A stretch of DNA of 64,000 nucleotides from Paracoccaceae bacterium (GTDB lineage Bacteria > Pseudomonadota > Alphaproteobacteria > Rhodobacterales > Rhodobacteraceae): the NCBI GenBank assembly GCA_028284605.1, contig JANQRL010000046.1:62001-126000 (forward strand). Reading direction: 5' to 3'. A program made the translations under genes and the position numbers. Shown piece by piece: positions 24,847 through 34,124 of this stretch. The first letter of the stretch is position 1. Every line of letters begins with the position of its first letter. The notes under the pieces are model-generated. The model did no database searches. It saw only the letters and a program-made list of their open reading frames with translations, and was not told the origin of the DNA.

Positions 24847-26010
24847 ATGAAGACACGCGCAGCCATCGCCTGGGAACCCAACCGGCCCCTGGAGATCGAA
24901 GAGATCGACCTTGACGGTCCGAAGGACGGCGAGGTTCTGGTCCGGATCGTGACGACCAGCCTCTGCCACACGGATGTCTTCACGCTCTCCGGCGAAGACC
25001 CGGAAGGGCTCTTTCCCTGCATTCTGGGCCATGAAGGCTGCGGCGTCGTCGAGGAAGTGGGCAGGGGCGTGACCTCGGTCAAACCCGGCGATCACGTCAT
25101 CCCGCTCTACGTGCCGGAGGACCCGGACTGCCCTTATATCAAGTCGGGCAAGACCAATCTCTGCCAGACGATCCGCAAGACACAAGGCGCCGGACTGATG
25201 CCGGACGGCACGTCGCGCTTTTCCTACAAGGGCAAGCAGATCCTGCACTATATGGGCACGAGCACGTTCAGCGAATACACCGTCCTGCCTGAGATTTCGG
25301 TGGCCAAGATCACCAAGGACGCGCCGCTCTCCAAGGCGTCAGTGATGGGCTGCGCGGTGCCGACGGGCATCGGAGCCGTCCGCAACACCGCCAAGGTCGA
25401 GGAAGGCGCCACCGTCGCGGTTTTCGGCCTCGGCGCCGTGGGCATGGCGGTGATCCAGGGCGCGGTTCTGAAAGGCGCGTCCCGGATCATCGGCGTCGAT
25501 ATCAACCCCAACAAGTTCCCCCTCGCAAGGTCGCTGGGCGCGACGGAGTGCGTGAACCCAAAGGATCACGCCCAGCCGATCCATGAAGTGCTGATCGAGA
25601 TGACCAATGGCGGGCTGGATTACACCTTCGAGGCCGTCGGTAATGTCGATCTGATGCGCTCGGCGCTGGAGGCTTGCCACAAGGGCTGGGGCGAATGCAC
25701 CGTCATCGGCGTCGCGGGCGCCGGGCAGGAGATCGCCACACGTCCGTTCCAGCTCGTCACCGGCCGGGTCTGGCGTGGCACGGCCTTCGGCGGCGTGCTC
25801 GGCCGCAGCCAGTTGCCCGGGATGGTCGACGAATGGCTACGCGGCGATTTCAGCGTGGATCCTTACATCACCCACCACATGAACCACGGGCAGATCAACA
25901 CGGCCTTTGATCTCCTGAAGGCGGGCGAGTCGATCCGGTCGGTGATCCATTTCCAGCCGAGCGAGACGATGATTGTGAACTCCCTGCCGGGGCAGATCGT
26001 TCCAGAATGA
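24847..26010 (+). CDS. Class III alcohol dehydrogenase-like (glutathione-dependent formaldehyde dehydrogenase) with altered structural zinc site
   Basis: 387 residues. The usual enzyme oxidises S-hydroxymethylglutathione with NAD+. Catalytic zinc ligands are kept: Cys40 (SLCHTD), His62-Glu63 (GHEG) and Cys169 (MGCAVPTG). The Rossmann motif GLGAVG and VDINPNK are normal. The structural zinc site, four Cys in a C-x2-C-x2-C-x7-C spacing in most members, here reads Asp92, Cys95, Ile98, Cys106, so two of four Cys are lost. Its place in the Zur-headed run suggests a low-zinc version of AdhC. The start follows CAGCAGGGAAGCTCACA. Whether it is paralogous to a normal AdhC elsewhere is not visible here. 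Confidence 0.9.
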   Translation: MKTRAAIAWEPNRPLEIEEIDLDGPKDGEVLVRIVTTSLCHTDVFTLSGEDPEGLFPCILGHEGCGVVEEVGRGVTSVKPGDHVIPLYVPEDPDCPYIKSGKTNLCQTIRKTQGAGLMPDGTSRFSYKGKQILHYMGTSTFSEYTVLPEISVAKITKDAPLSKASVMGCAVPTGIGAVRNTAKVEEGATVAVFGLGAVGMAVIQGAVLKGASRIIGVDINPNKFPLARSLGATECVNPKDHAQPIHEVLIEMTNGGLDYTFEAVGNVDLMRSALEACHKGWGECTVIGVAGAGQEIATRPFQLVTGRVWRGTAFGGVLGRSQLPGMVDEWLRGDFSVDPYITHHMNHGQINTAFDLLKAGESIRSVIHFQPSETMIVNSLPGQIVPE

Positions 26011-26357
26011 CGCGATCAGACCCAAAGCGTGCCCGGGCGCAGGCGTCGCGGTCTGCAACCGTCTCTGGCAGGAGGTCGTGGCGCGGCAATCTCGGATCGA
26101 CGGGTCTCCGGGGGAAGCCTCGGCAGGAAGACGCCATGCGCGAATTCGACCGTCTGCCGCCCGAGTTGCGCGCCTGGCTCGCCGCGGCCATATTGCCGTG
26201 GCGGCCCCGTTCGGTGCGCCGCGCCTTCGAGAAGGCAGTCGCGCGGACCCAGGACAAGGCCAGCGCCTTGCGGGAGCTCGACCGCTTGCAGGAACGCCTG
26301 GTTGCCAAGGACGCGGGCAAGGTTTGGGGTCAGGATCATCCCGATGCTTCCAGTTAG
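26007..26357 (+). CDS. DUF6525-type small protein
   Basis: 116 residues, basic N-terminus and a C-terminal helical core: [18 protein letters not shown], then [21 protein letters not shown] and a Leu/Arg-rich helix ending [17 protein letters not shown]. This fits the DUF6525 family as I recall it, of unknown function. It begins with an ATGA overlap with the alcohol dehydrogenase, so it is co-translated with it. There is no signal peptide and no metal motif. The family call is from memory and moderate. Confidence 0.65.
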   Translation: MTRSDPKRARAQASRSATVSGRRSWRGNLGSTGLRGKPRQEDAMREFDRLPPELRAWLAAAILPWRPRSVRRAFEKAVARTQDKASALRELDRLQERLVAKDAGKVWGQDHPDASS

Positions 26358-26365
26358 GTGAATCG

Positions 26366-27076
26366 GTGCGGGTCGATTGCTTGGATCCCCGCTGCGCCGC
26401 TCGAGGCGCGAGCCGACCGATCTGGCGGGCTGCCTGGCAATGTCTTGTTGTCGCGGTCGTCTGCCTGTTCCCGCCGGCAGAGGCCCGGTCCCACCCGCAT
26501 GTCTTCGTGGATGGGGGGGTCGATTTCGTGCTGCGCGACGGCAATGTCCTCGAAGCGCTGGACGTTACCTGGCATTACGACGAGTTCGAGACGCTCTACA
26601 TCCTGTCCTCCTACGGAATGAGCCTGAACGACGAAGGCGGGCTCGACGAGGCCGACCGTGTGGAGCTTGTCCGTCTGCGCAGCGATTGGCCGGACGACTT
26701 CGACGGCTCGGCGCATCTTGCGGTCGATGGCGCAGGCATCGAGCTTGTCTGGCCGGAAGACCTCGATCTTCAACTGGTGGCCGGGCGCCTCAAGATGACG
26801 TTCTCCCGGCGCCTCGCGTCGCCGATCCGTCTGACAACCCGAAACGTCGAAGTGGCGTTCTACGAGTCGACCTACTTCTTTGCCTTCTCGATCACGCAGG
26901 AACCAAACCTGTTCGGCAATGACGGGAGTTGCACGGCGGACGTGCTTTCCTTCGATCCGGACGCGGAGGATGCGGCATTGCAGGCCATGCTGGCCGAACT
27001 GAGCAGAGAGGAGATACCAGATATCAGGAATGTCGGCGCGCTCTTTGCGGACAGGATCGTTGTGCGATGCGTCTGA
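26366..27076 (+). CDS. DUF1007 periplasmic protein
   Basis: 236 residues starting at a GTG preceded by TAGGTGA; the true start may be a nearby codon. A hydrophobic signal (about 22-40) ends near EARS, and the mature N-terminus is HPHVFVDGGVDF, the hallmark of DUF1007. The pattern GMSLNDEGGLDEADRVELVRLRSDWPDDF and the YFFAFSITQEP segment also fit. DUF1007 proteins are nearly always encoded beside a NicO-type transporter, as here (10-bp overlap), and are believed to bind metal in the periplasm. Position in the Zur-headed run implies zinc rather than nickel. Confidence 0.82.
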   Translation: MRVDCLDPRCAARGASRPIWRAAWQCLVVAVVCLFPPAEARSHPHVFVDGGVDFVLRDGNVLEALDVTWHYDEFETLYILSSYGMSLNDEGGLDEADRVELVRLRSDWPDDFDGSAHLAVDGAGIELVWPEDLDLQLVAGRLKMTFSRRLASPIRLTTRNVEVAFYESTYFFAFSITQEPNLFGNDGSCTADVLSFDPDAEDAALQAMLAELSREEIPDIRNVGALFADRIVVRCV

Positions 27077-27954
27077 CAATCGCGGCAGTTCTCATGTCGG
27101 CGGTGCTTGTCGCCTACCTGAGCGTCGATCTCGACGGTATCGCACGCTGGGCCGTCGAACAGCAGCGCGAGTTTCAGAACGGGATGGCGTCGGCGATCCG
27201 CGCGCTACGGTCGGGTGATCCCGGCGCATACGCGGCGCTGTTTGCGGCCGCGGGCGCCTACGGCTTCGTCCATGCGGTCGGACCTGGCCACGGAAAGTAC
27301 CTTATCGGCGGCGTCGGCTTTGGGACCTCGGTTCCCACCGCAAGGCTTCTGGGCGTTTCTGTGGCATCGAGTCTTGCGCAGTCGCTCTGGGCGATTGTTC
27401 TGGTCTATGGCGGTTTCGCGCTTCTCGAGATATCGGCCGCTCGGATGACGGAGTTCGCCGAAGAGGTCCTGGCGCCTGCAAGCTATCTCGCCATCGGCGG
27501 CGTCGGACTGGTCCTTGTCTGGCGAGGGGGGAGGGCGCTGGCCCGGCGTAAGCGCCAAGTTCATGCGCACGACCATCGCCGTGGTCACGACGATTGCGGC
27601 TGTCATGCCCACGGGCCGTCGCCTGAAGAGGTGGCCAAACTGGGGTCGCCACGCGACACGGCGGCGCTGATTGCAAGCATCGCGATCCGGCCTTGCACCG
27701 GGGCGATCTTTCTTCTGGTGATCGCATGGCAGATGGACATCCAGATCGCCGGCGCAGCCGCTGTCATTGTCATGGGGCTGGGTACTGCCGGGCTGACGAG
27801 CCTGGTGGCTCTGTCCAGCGTCGTCGCGCGTGGCATCGTCATCGCTTCATCGGGGCAGGCGACGATCCTGCCGTTCATGGTGTCGGGACTTCAGGTTCTG
27901 GCAGGCGCTTCGATCGTCCTGATCAGCGTGATGCTCTTCCGAGCCGCCATCTAG
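27067..27954 (+). CDS. NicO-family (RcnA-like) membrane metal transporter
   Basis: 295 residues, about six membrane helices. The family motif HAVGPGHGKYLI is at residues 69-80, and a matching SIAIRPCTGAIFLL motif follows in the second half, with the usual Ser/Pro/Cys cores. A cytoplasmic or periplasmic His-rich loop at residues 166-182 (HAHDHRRGHDDCGCHAHG) is typical and would bind divalent metal. NicO proteins mostly move nickel or cobalt, but the DUF1007 partner and zinc-starvation context suggest zinc. This is the last gene of the run; the next gene is on the other strand. Confidence 0.85.
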   Translation: MRLTIAAVLMSAVLVAYLSVDLDGIARWAVEQQREFQNGMASAIRALRSGDPGAYAALFAAAGAYGFVHAVGPGHGKYLIGGVGFGTSVPTARLLGVSVASSLAQSLWAIVLVYGGFALLEISAARMTEFAEEVLAPASYLAIGGVGLVLVWRGGRALARRKRQVHAHDHRRGHDDCGCHAHGPSPEEVAKLGSPRDTAALIASIAIRPCTGAIFLLVIAWQMDIQIAGAAAVIVMGLGTAGLTSLVALSSVVARGIVIASSGQATILPFMVSGLQVLAGASIVLISVMLFRAAI

Positions 27955-28077
27955 ACAGGCGGCGGGGTGCCTGGCGGGTGCAACGTCCTCGACCTTCCTG
28001 ACCCCCCGCTGCGTGCGGCGGTCTATATGTCCTTCACATCTCTCGGTACTCGGCGAGAACCTGCGCCGCCATGGCGA

Positions 28078-29124
28078 TCACCGCGTTACGCCCAGATTGC
28101 CGTATTGCCTGCTGATGAACATGTCCTTCTGTTTCATATTGACCAGGAACCCCAAGGTCGTGACCGCGAAGGGCAGCTGCACGAGGCCCTGTTTGCGACC
28201 GGTCGGTACCAGGGACATCACCGCCGGTGCCTTGTAGGGTTTCGCCGGTTTTCCGTCGGTCTCGGCGGCCAGCGACTTGGCGAGATGGGCCGCCTGGGCA
28301 TCGGCGACATAACCGAACTTCACCTCCGGCACGCTCGCGCAATCGCCCAGGGCGTAGATGTTCGGGGAGCCGGTCATGCGCAGGTACTCGTCGACGACGA
28401 TCCGGCCCGAACCGTCGAGCCGGTCGGCGAAATGGGCCGCCATGAAGCCGGTATTCGAGACCAGGCCCACGCACATATAGACCAGATCCGCGTCACGATA
28501 GGCGGCATCGTCGGTCCCAAGCCGCGTGCCCGTCAGGATAGTCACGCCGAGGCTCTTGAGCTGCCGGGTCGCCACCGCGCCGGCCTTCGGTCTCAGATCG
28601 CCGAGCAGGCGGGAGCCGGCCTCGGCCAGCGTTACCGACTTGTCGGGGAAATGGTCGGCGATCTCGCCCGCCAGCTCGACCCCGACCGGGCCGCCGCCGA
28701 TGATCAGCACCTCCTTGGCCGCCACGAGCCTGTCATGCTCGGACGTCATCTCCGCCGCGCGGTCTCCGATGCTGAGCGCGTCCTGTGACTTGGCCACGGG
28801 AAAGGCGGGATAGGACGAGCCGGTCGCCACGATGGCAGTGTCGAAGGGCAGGTCGGTGCCGTCGGTGAGCCGGGCGCTCGCCGCGTCCAGTTCCGCCACC
28901 TCGCCCTGGCAGAAACTGCCCTTGAGGAAATCGTCGTAGCGCATCCGCGCCCGCTCTCCCATCGCCGGATCGGCCAGGGTGCGCAGGGTCGAGTACGTCA
29001 CCTCGAAATAGTCCTTGCGGTCGATCAGCGTTACGTCCGTGAAACCGGCTGTCGTCAGATCCTGGGCCAGTCGGGCGCCGGCGAAACCGCCGCCGAGGAT
29101 CAGGATTTTCTGGCTCTTGGTCAT
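28078..29124 (-). CDS. NAD(P)/FAD-dependent oxidoreductase (NDH-2/FSP1-like)
   Basis: 348 residues. The N-terminal FAD motif GGGFAGARLAQDL and the second NAD(P) Rossmann motif IGGGPVGVELAGEI are classic, as is the closing FAD block NIYALGDCA. The proteins of this group (AIF-2/FSP1-like and non-proton-pumping NADH:quinone reductases) pass electrons from NAD(P)H to a quinone or other acceptor. There is no N-terminal signal. The C-terminus lacks a clear membrane anchor, though the last 40 residues (VTTLGFLVNMKQKDMFISRQ) are amphipathic. It lies 27 bp downstream of a marR gene with its operator, so it is likely the MarR target. Confidence 0.86.
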   Translation of the reverse strand: MTKSQKILILGGGFAGARLAQDLTTAGFTDVTLIDRKDYFEVTYSTLRTLADPAMGERARMRYDDFLKGSFCQGEVAELDAASARLTDGTDLPFDTAIVATGSSYPAFPVAKSQDALSIGDRAAEMTSEHDRLVAAKEVLIIGGGPVGVELAGEIADHFPDKSVTLAEAGSRLLGDLRPKAGAVATRQLKSLGVTILTGTRLGTDDAAYRDADLVYMCVGLVSNTGFMAAHFADRLDGSGRIVVDEYLRMTGSPNIYALGDCASVPEVKFGYVADAQAAHLAKSLAAETDGKPAKPYKAPAVMSLVPTGRKQGLVQLPFAVTTLGFLVNMKQKDMFISRQYGNLGVTR

Positions 29125-29151
29125 GGAGAGGGTCCTTGTTGCAACTCTGTG

Positions 29152-29583
29152 TCAGGCCGTCTTGTCGAGGGCGCGGTTCAGTTCGGCGAGCCCGGCGATC
29201 AGGCGGCTTTTCTCGGCGCGGTCGAACCCGGCCAGCAGCCGGCGGAGCTCGTCGCGATGTCTGGGGTAATAGGCGCGGATCCTGGCCTCGCCCTCGTGGG
29301 TCAGCGCAATGAGCCTGCTGCGCCCGTCATCGGGGTTCGGCGTCTTCTCCAACATGCCGTCGCGGACCAGATTGTCGATCACCACGGCGATGTTGCCGCT
29401 GGTCGAGAGCACGTCTCCGATGATCTGGTTCACCGTGCGCGGCCCCTTCTGGAGAACGGTCTCCAATACCGCGAACTGTGTCGGCGTCAGCCCGGCCCCG
29501 GCGATGTGTCGGGAGATCGGCCGTTGCAGCCGGCGCATGGCGCCGATCAGCGCGGCGATGACCCGTTCGTCGATTGTCGTCAT
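29152..29583 (-). CDS. MarR-family transcriptional regulator
   Basis: 143 residues from the ATG of MTTIDER; the open frame extends upstream but the extra residues are poor. The winged helix includes LTPTQFAVLETVLQKGPRTVNQI, the recognition region LSTSGNIAVVIDNLVRDGML, and the wing KTPNPDDGRSRLIALTHEG, all standard MarR. It precedes an oxidoreductase gene on the same strand. A 24-bp near-perfect palindrome lies 12 bp upstream of the start, consistent with autoregulation. The inducing ligand is unknown; thiol or quinone sensing would fit the target but no key Cys is visible. Confidence 0.89.
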   Translation of the reverse strand: MTTIDERVIAALIGAMRRLQRPISRHIAGAGLTPTQFAVLETVLQKGPRTVNQIIGDVLSTSGNIAVVIDNLVRDGMLEKTPNPDDGRSRLIALTHEGEARIRAYYPRHRDELRRLLAGFDRAEKSRLIAGLAELNRALDKTA

Positions 29584-29594
29584 GGGAAGCGCCA

Positions 29595-29618
29595 ATTTAT
29601 CTCTACATAGGGATAAAT
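29595..29618. promoter_or_regulatory. MarR operator palindrome
   Basis: ATTTATCTCTACATAGGGATAAAT is a 24-bp inverted repeat with a single mismatched pair around the central CA. It lies 12 bp before the marR ATG and is AT-rich in a GC-rich region, so it is a strong autoregulatory operator candidate. Confidence 0.6.
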
Positions 29619-29678
29619 AGACATCTGTTTGCGGATGGTCAACGGCGCGGGGCAGGGCAGGTCCCGCGCAAGAACAAA

Positions 29679-29704
29679 AGGGGGCGCCCCGCGGAACGCC
29701 CCCT
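29679..29704 (-). terminator. Intrinsic terminator of glnA
   Basis: Read on the minus strand, AGGGGGCG and CGCCCCCT form a perfect 8-bp stem around a 10-nt loop, followed by TTTTGTTC. It lies 31 bp beyond the glnA stop codon. Confidence 0.65.
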
Positions 29705-29734
29705 CCCGTCACCACTGTTACCCTTTTCGGTGCT

Positions 29735-31141
29735 TTAGCAACTGTAGTAGAGCTTGAATTCCATCGGGTGCGGCGTGTGCTCGTAGGCGTAGATCTCTTC
29801 CCACTTCAGTTCCATGTAGCCGTCGATCTGATCCTTGGTGAAGACGTCGCCGGCGAGCAGGAAGTCGTGGTCGGCCTCAAGGCTATCGATGGCCTCGCGC
29901 AAGGACGCGCAGACCGTCGGGATGCCGTCGAGTTCCTCGGCGGGCAGGTCGTAGAGGTCCTTGTCCATCGCCTCGCCCGGATCGATCTTGTTCTGGATGC
30001 CGTCGAGGCCGGCCATCAGCAGCGCCGCGAAGCACAGATAGGGGTTCGCCGCCGGGTCGGGGAAGCGGGCCTCGACCCTCTTGGCCTTCGGGCTCTCGGC
30101 CCACGGGATCCGGACACAGCCCGACCGGTTGCGCGCGGAATAGGCGCGCAGCACCGGCGCCTCGAAGCCCGGGATCAGCCGTTTGTAGGAGTTCGTGGAG
30201 GGGTTGGTGAAGGCGTTGAGCGTCTTGGCATGTTTCAGAACACCGCCGATATACCACAGCGCCTCCTGGCTCAGATCCGCGTACTGGTCGCCTGCGAAGA
30301 GCGGCTTGCCCTCCTTCCAGATCGACATGTTCACATGCATGCCGGTGCCGTTGTCGCCGGCAATCGGCTTCGGCATGAAGGTCGCCGATTTACCGTAGGC
30401 CTGGGCCACGTTGTGGATGACGTATTTGTACTTCTGCAGCTCGTCGCCCTGGCGCAGCAGCGGCTTGAAGATCAGGCCCAGCTCGTGCTGACAGCTCGCC
30501 ACCTCGTGGTGGTGCTTGTCGACGGTCATGCCCATCCGCTTCATGGTGGAGAGCATCTCCGAGCGGATGTCCTGGCCGTCATCGACCGGCGGCACCGGGA
30601 AATAGCCGCCCTTGATGCCGGGGCGGTGGCCGGTATTGCCCATCTCGTATTCGGTGTCGGTGTTCCAGGAGGCGTCGAGCGCGTCGACCTCGTAGGAGAC
30701 CTTGTTCATCTCCACCGAATAGCGCACATCGTCGAAGAGGAAGAACTCCGCCTCGGGCCCGAAATAGGCGGTGTCGCCGATGCCGGAGGATTTGAGATAA
30801 GCCTCGGCCTTATCGGCGGTGCCGCGGGGGTCGCGCTCGTAATGCTCGCCGGTATCGGGTTCCAGCACGTTGCAATGCACGCAGAGCGTCTTTTCCGCGT
30901 AGAACGGGTCCATATAGGCGCTCTCGGTATCGGGCATCAGCTTCATGTCGGACTGGTCGATGGACTTCCAGCCGGCGATCGAGGAGCCGTCGAACATGAA
31001 GCCCTCTTCGAGGAAGTCCTCGTCCACCTGATCGGACATCACCGTCACATGCTGGAGCTTGCCCCGCGGATCGGTGAAGCGGATATCGACATATTCGACA
31101 TCCTCCTCCCGGATCGTGTTCAGAACGTCGCTTTTGCTCAT
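29735..31141 (-). CDS. glnA: Glutamine synthetase type I
   Basis: 468 residues, the exact GSI length. The dodecamer makes glutamine from glutamate, ammonia and ATP and is the centre of nitrogen assimilation. The blocks [13 protein letters not shown], the catalytic loop [10 protein letters not shown] and the ATP site ([10 protein letters not shown]) are intact. The adenylylation site is Tyr397 in KDLYDLP, so control by GlnE-type adenylylation is expected. glnB precedes it, giving the typical alphaproteobacterial glnB-glnA operon, with a terminator after the stop. Confidence 0.98.
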   Translation of the reverse strand: MSKSDVLNTIREEDVEYVDIRFTDPRGKLQHVTVMSDQVDEDFLEEGFMFDGSSIAGWKSIDQSDMKLMPDTESAYMDPFYAEKTLCVHCNVLEPDTGEHYERDPRGTADKAEAYLKSSGIGDTAYFGPEAEFFLFDDVRYSVEMNKVSYEVDALDASWNTDTEYEMGNTGHRPGIKGGYFPVPPVDDGQDIRSEMLSTMKRMGMTVDKHHHEVASCQHELGLIFKPLLRQGDELQKYKYVIHNVAQAYGKSATFMPKPIAGDNGTGMHVNMSIWKEGKPLFAGDQYADLSQEALWYIGGVLKHAKTLNAFTNPSTNSYKRLIPGFEAPVLRAYSARNRSGCVRIPWAESPKAKRVEARFPDPAANPYLCFAALLMAGLDGIQNKIDPGEAMDKDLYDLPAEELDGIPTVCASLREAIDSLEADHDFLLAGDVFTKDQIDGYMELKWEEIYAYEHTPHPMEFKLYYSC

Positions 31142-31212
31142 TTTCGTGGTCTTCCCCTATGTCTGAGAGTTCCGGTCTGGGGCCGCCTGCGCCGGGCCGG
31201 CGGCAGAGTGTT

Positions 31213-31578
<366 letters not shown>

Positions 31579-31728
31579 TTAGTCCGGGGTGAGATCACGG
31601 GGGGCAGGGGGCGACAATTGAGGAGGCATGGGATTGCATGAGAGGCAGGGGGATTCGGGGGTCGGTGCCGATCCGGTATGCGGGTTGCCCGGTTTTTGGG
31701 CGGTTTGCGAACTGAGGAGGCGGCAGGG

Positions 31729-33420
31729 GTGACGGAACTCCTGACAGCGGCCCAGATGCGGGCCATCGAACAGACCGCCATCGAGAGCGGCGCGGTCACG
31801 GGGCTGGAGTTGATGGAGCGGGCCGGGCGCGGGGTCGTCGAGGCGGTGTTCGAGGAATGGCCGGAGCTCGCGCAGACCGCGCACCGGGCCGTGGTGCTCT
31901 GTGGGCCGGGAAACAACGGCGGCGACGGGTTCGTGGTTGCGCGGCGCCTGCGGGACAAGGGCTGGAATGTGGAGGTTCTTCTCTACGGCGATCCCGCCAA
32001 TCTGCCGCCCGATGCACGAACCAACCATGATATCTGGCGCGCCATGGGACACGTCCTCCCGCTCACGGTCGAGCGTGCGGCGGAGGGCCCTCGTCCGACG
32101 CTTTTGATCGATGCCATGTTCGGCACAGGACTGACCCGGGCTATCCCGCTGGTCTGTGCCAATGCCTTTCATGCTGTTGAAGGCCGCGATGTCGGTGACA
32201 ACCATCCGTGGCTCGTACCCTTTCACAAGGTGGCGATCGATTTTCCGTCGGGGCTCGATTGCGACAGCGGCAAGTTCTTGTTTCCCGAGCGAGATGTCGA
32301 TCCTGAGGATGTGGAGGCCCATTGGGACTGGTGGAAAAACGACGCTTCGCGACGCATGCTGAACCCCGATCTCGCTTTGTCCTTTCACCGCCTCAAGGTC
32401 GGGCATGTTCTGGGCAACCCGCTCTATCGCTGTCGGGTTGTCGAAATCGGCCTTGGCCTTGAGGATCGCCATCCCGCGCACCTGAAACAGGACCGATCAG
32501 CGACCGTGGCGACCCTTCTCGACTTCGATAGCCCGAAAGGTCGCAGTCGTTCGATCTGGCCGGGGTATGACCTCGACAAAGGAACCCCCGGATCAAACGC
32601 TGCCGGAGACCACAAATACACCCACGGCCACGCCCTGATCCTCTCCGGCGGTCCGGGCAGGGGGGGCGCGGCGCGGTTGGCCGCGCGGGGGGCGCTTCGG
32701 ATCGGGGCGGGGCTGGTGACCGTGGGGTGCCCGCCGGAGGCACTGGCGGAGACTGCCGCGCGGCTCGATGCCATCATGTGCCGGCCTGTTGCGGGGCCGG
32801 AGGCGTTTGCCGAGGTGCTAGAGGATGAGCGGCTGACTGCCCTGGCGCTCGGCCCCGGGCTCGGGGTGGGGGAAGAGACCCGGGCGCTGGTCTGGGCGGC
32901 GCTGAAGGCCGGGCGGGCGACGGTGCTCGATGCCGATGCGCTGACCTCGTTCGAGGACGATCCGCCGGCGCTCTTCGAGTTTCTGACCGACACATGCGTC
33001 CTCACACCCCATGGCGGCGAGTTCCGCCGGCTCTTTCCCGATATCGCCGAGAAACTCGCGGCGCCCGCCACCGAAGGCCCGGCCTATTCCAAGGTCGACG
33101 CGGCGCGGGAAGCGGCGGCGCGGGCGGGCTGTGTCGTGCTCTTCAAGGGATCGGATACGGTGATCGCAGATCCTCAGGGCCGCTGCTCCATCAACTCCGC
33201 CCATTGCGAGCGTGCCGCTCCCTGGCTGGCCACGGCCGGCTCCGGCGATGTGCTGGCCGGGTTCATCACTGGGCTGCTGGCGCGGGGGTTCGGAGCGATG
33301 GAGGCCGCGGAGACCGCCGCCTGGCTCCATGTGGAATGCGCGCGGTCCTTCGGACCCGGCCTGATCGCGGAAGACCTGCCCGAAGAGTTACCGCGGGTCT
33401 TTCGCGATCTGGGCATCTAG
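31729..33420 (+). CDS. nnr: Bifunctional NAD(P)H-hydrate epimerase/dehydratase with an insert
   Basis: 563 residues from a GTG (VTELLTAAQ) with GGAGG upstream. The enzyme repairs hydrated NADH and NADPH. Epimerase domain (1-240): the NNGGDGFV motif, LLIDAMFGTG and IDFPSGLDCDSG are intact. Dehydratase domain (about 290-560): VLTPHGGEFRRL, FKGSDTVI and ATAGSGDVLAGF, the ADP-dependent motif, are intact. Between SGLDCDSG and the SFHRLKVGH motif there is a Trp/Asp/Glu-rich insert of about 30 residues (181-210), plus a Pro/Asn/His-containing stretch near 141-165, not typical of the family. This part is also less GC-rich. Divergent from glnB. Confidence 0.9.
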   Translation: MTELLTAAQMRAIEQTAIESGAVTGLELMERAGRGVVEAVFEEWPELAQTAHRAVVLCGPGNNGGDGFVVARRLRDKGWNVEVLLYGDPANLPPDARTNHDIWRAMGHVLPLTVERAAEGPRPTLLIDAMFGTGLTRAIPLVCANAFHAVEGRDVGDNHPWLVPFHKVAIDFPSGLDCDSGKFLFPERDVDPEDVEAHWDWWKNDASRRMLNPDLALSFHRLKVGHVLGNPLYRCRVVEIGLGLEDRHPAHLKQDRSATVATLLDFDSPKGRSRSIWPGYDLDKGTPGSNAAGDHKYTHGHALILSGGPGRGGAARLAARGALRIGAGLVTVGCPPEALAETAARLDAIMCRPVAGPEAFAEVLEDERLTALALGPGLGVGEETRALVWAALKAGRATVLDADALTSFEDDPPALFEFLTDTCVLTPHGGEFRRLFPDIAEKLAAPATEGPAYSKVDAAREAAARAGCVVLFKGSDTVIADPQGRCSINSAHCERAAPWLATAGSGDVLAGFITGLLARGFGAMEAAETAAWLHVECARSFGPGLIAEDLPEELPRVFRDLGI

Positions 33421-33442
33421 CGCGGGATCACACTCGCCGGTC

Positions 33443-33922
33443 TCAGCGACCGGGCGCGGCGATCTCCAACCCATCGGCATAGACGATGTGGGGCGTGTCG
33501 AAGATCAGATCGTAGACCTTCACCTTTGCGACCGCCATCTCCTTGACAAACTCGCCGTCGATCAGCCGCCGCGCGGGCACCGTGGCGGTGTCGGCGCCGA
33601 ACATCGCCCGGGCGCGCCAGTCGCGGATGTGGATCCGGGTTCCGGGGCAGATCACCATGTCGCGCTCGGGGCGGGTATGGCCGAGGCTGCCGGCCTTGAT
33701 CGACACCAGTGCCACCCTCGCCTCCGTCACGCGGATATCGCGCAACCGCGCCATGCCCACGTCCCGGGTTATGACCCGATCCTCCGGCGCGAGATGTTCG
33801 ACGGGAATCGCCCCGTCCAGGGTCATCACCTCCGTTCCGGTACAAAGCCCGGTCAGGTCCGACCCAGAGAAGCTCTCGATCAACGCCACGCTCTCGGCGC
33901 TCGTCTTGATCCCTGAATCCAT
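33443..33922 (-). CDS. Hint-domain (hedgehog/intein-like) protein
   Basis: 159 residues from the ATG of MDSGIKT, preceded by GGGCGGG; a longer GTG-started frame to 33964 is less likely. The start of the Hint domain is LCTGTEVMTLDG, then AIPVEHLAPEDRVITRD, and later HTRPERDMVICPG and VYADGLEIAAPG at the C-terminus. The nucleophilic Cys is at the first position. Hint domains can cleave or splice a protein at that Cys. No signal is seen. It is convergent with nnr and divergent from the second Hint gene, so these may be a functional pair. Confidence 0.7.
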   Translation of the reverse strand: MDSGIKTSAESVALIESFSGSDLTGLCTGTEVMTLDGAIPVEHLAPEDRVITRDVGMARLRDIRVTEARVALVSIKAGSLGHTRPERDMVICPGTRIHIRDWRARAMFGADTATVPARRLIDGEFVKEMAVAKVKVYDLIFDTPHIVYADGLEIAAPGR

Positions 33923-34124
33923 GACATTGCCCGCCCATTGATGGTCACTGCTCTTAGCTTTCACCCAGAATACGGCAAAAAATTGTTACCGCCGTGTCAT
34001 TTTTCTTGTGCCGATGATGCAACATTCGGGAGTGAGTCTGCTGCGCCACAGATGACGGTGCTCCTCCACTGGCCTAGAACGTCGAAAACGAGGCAGGGTA
34101 GAACACCCGCCGGGCAGGCAGTAC

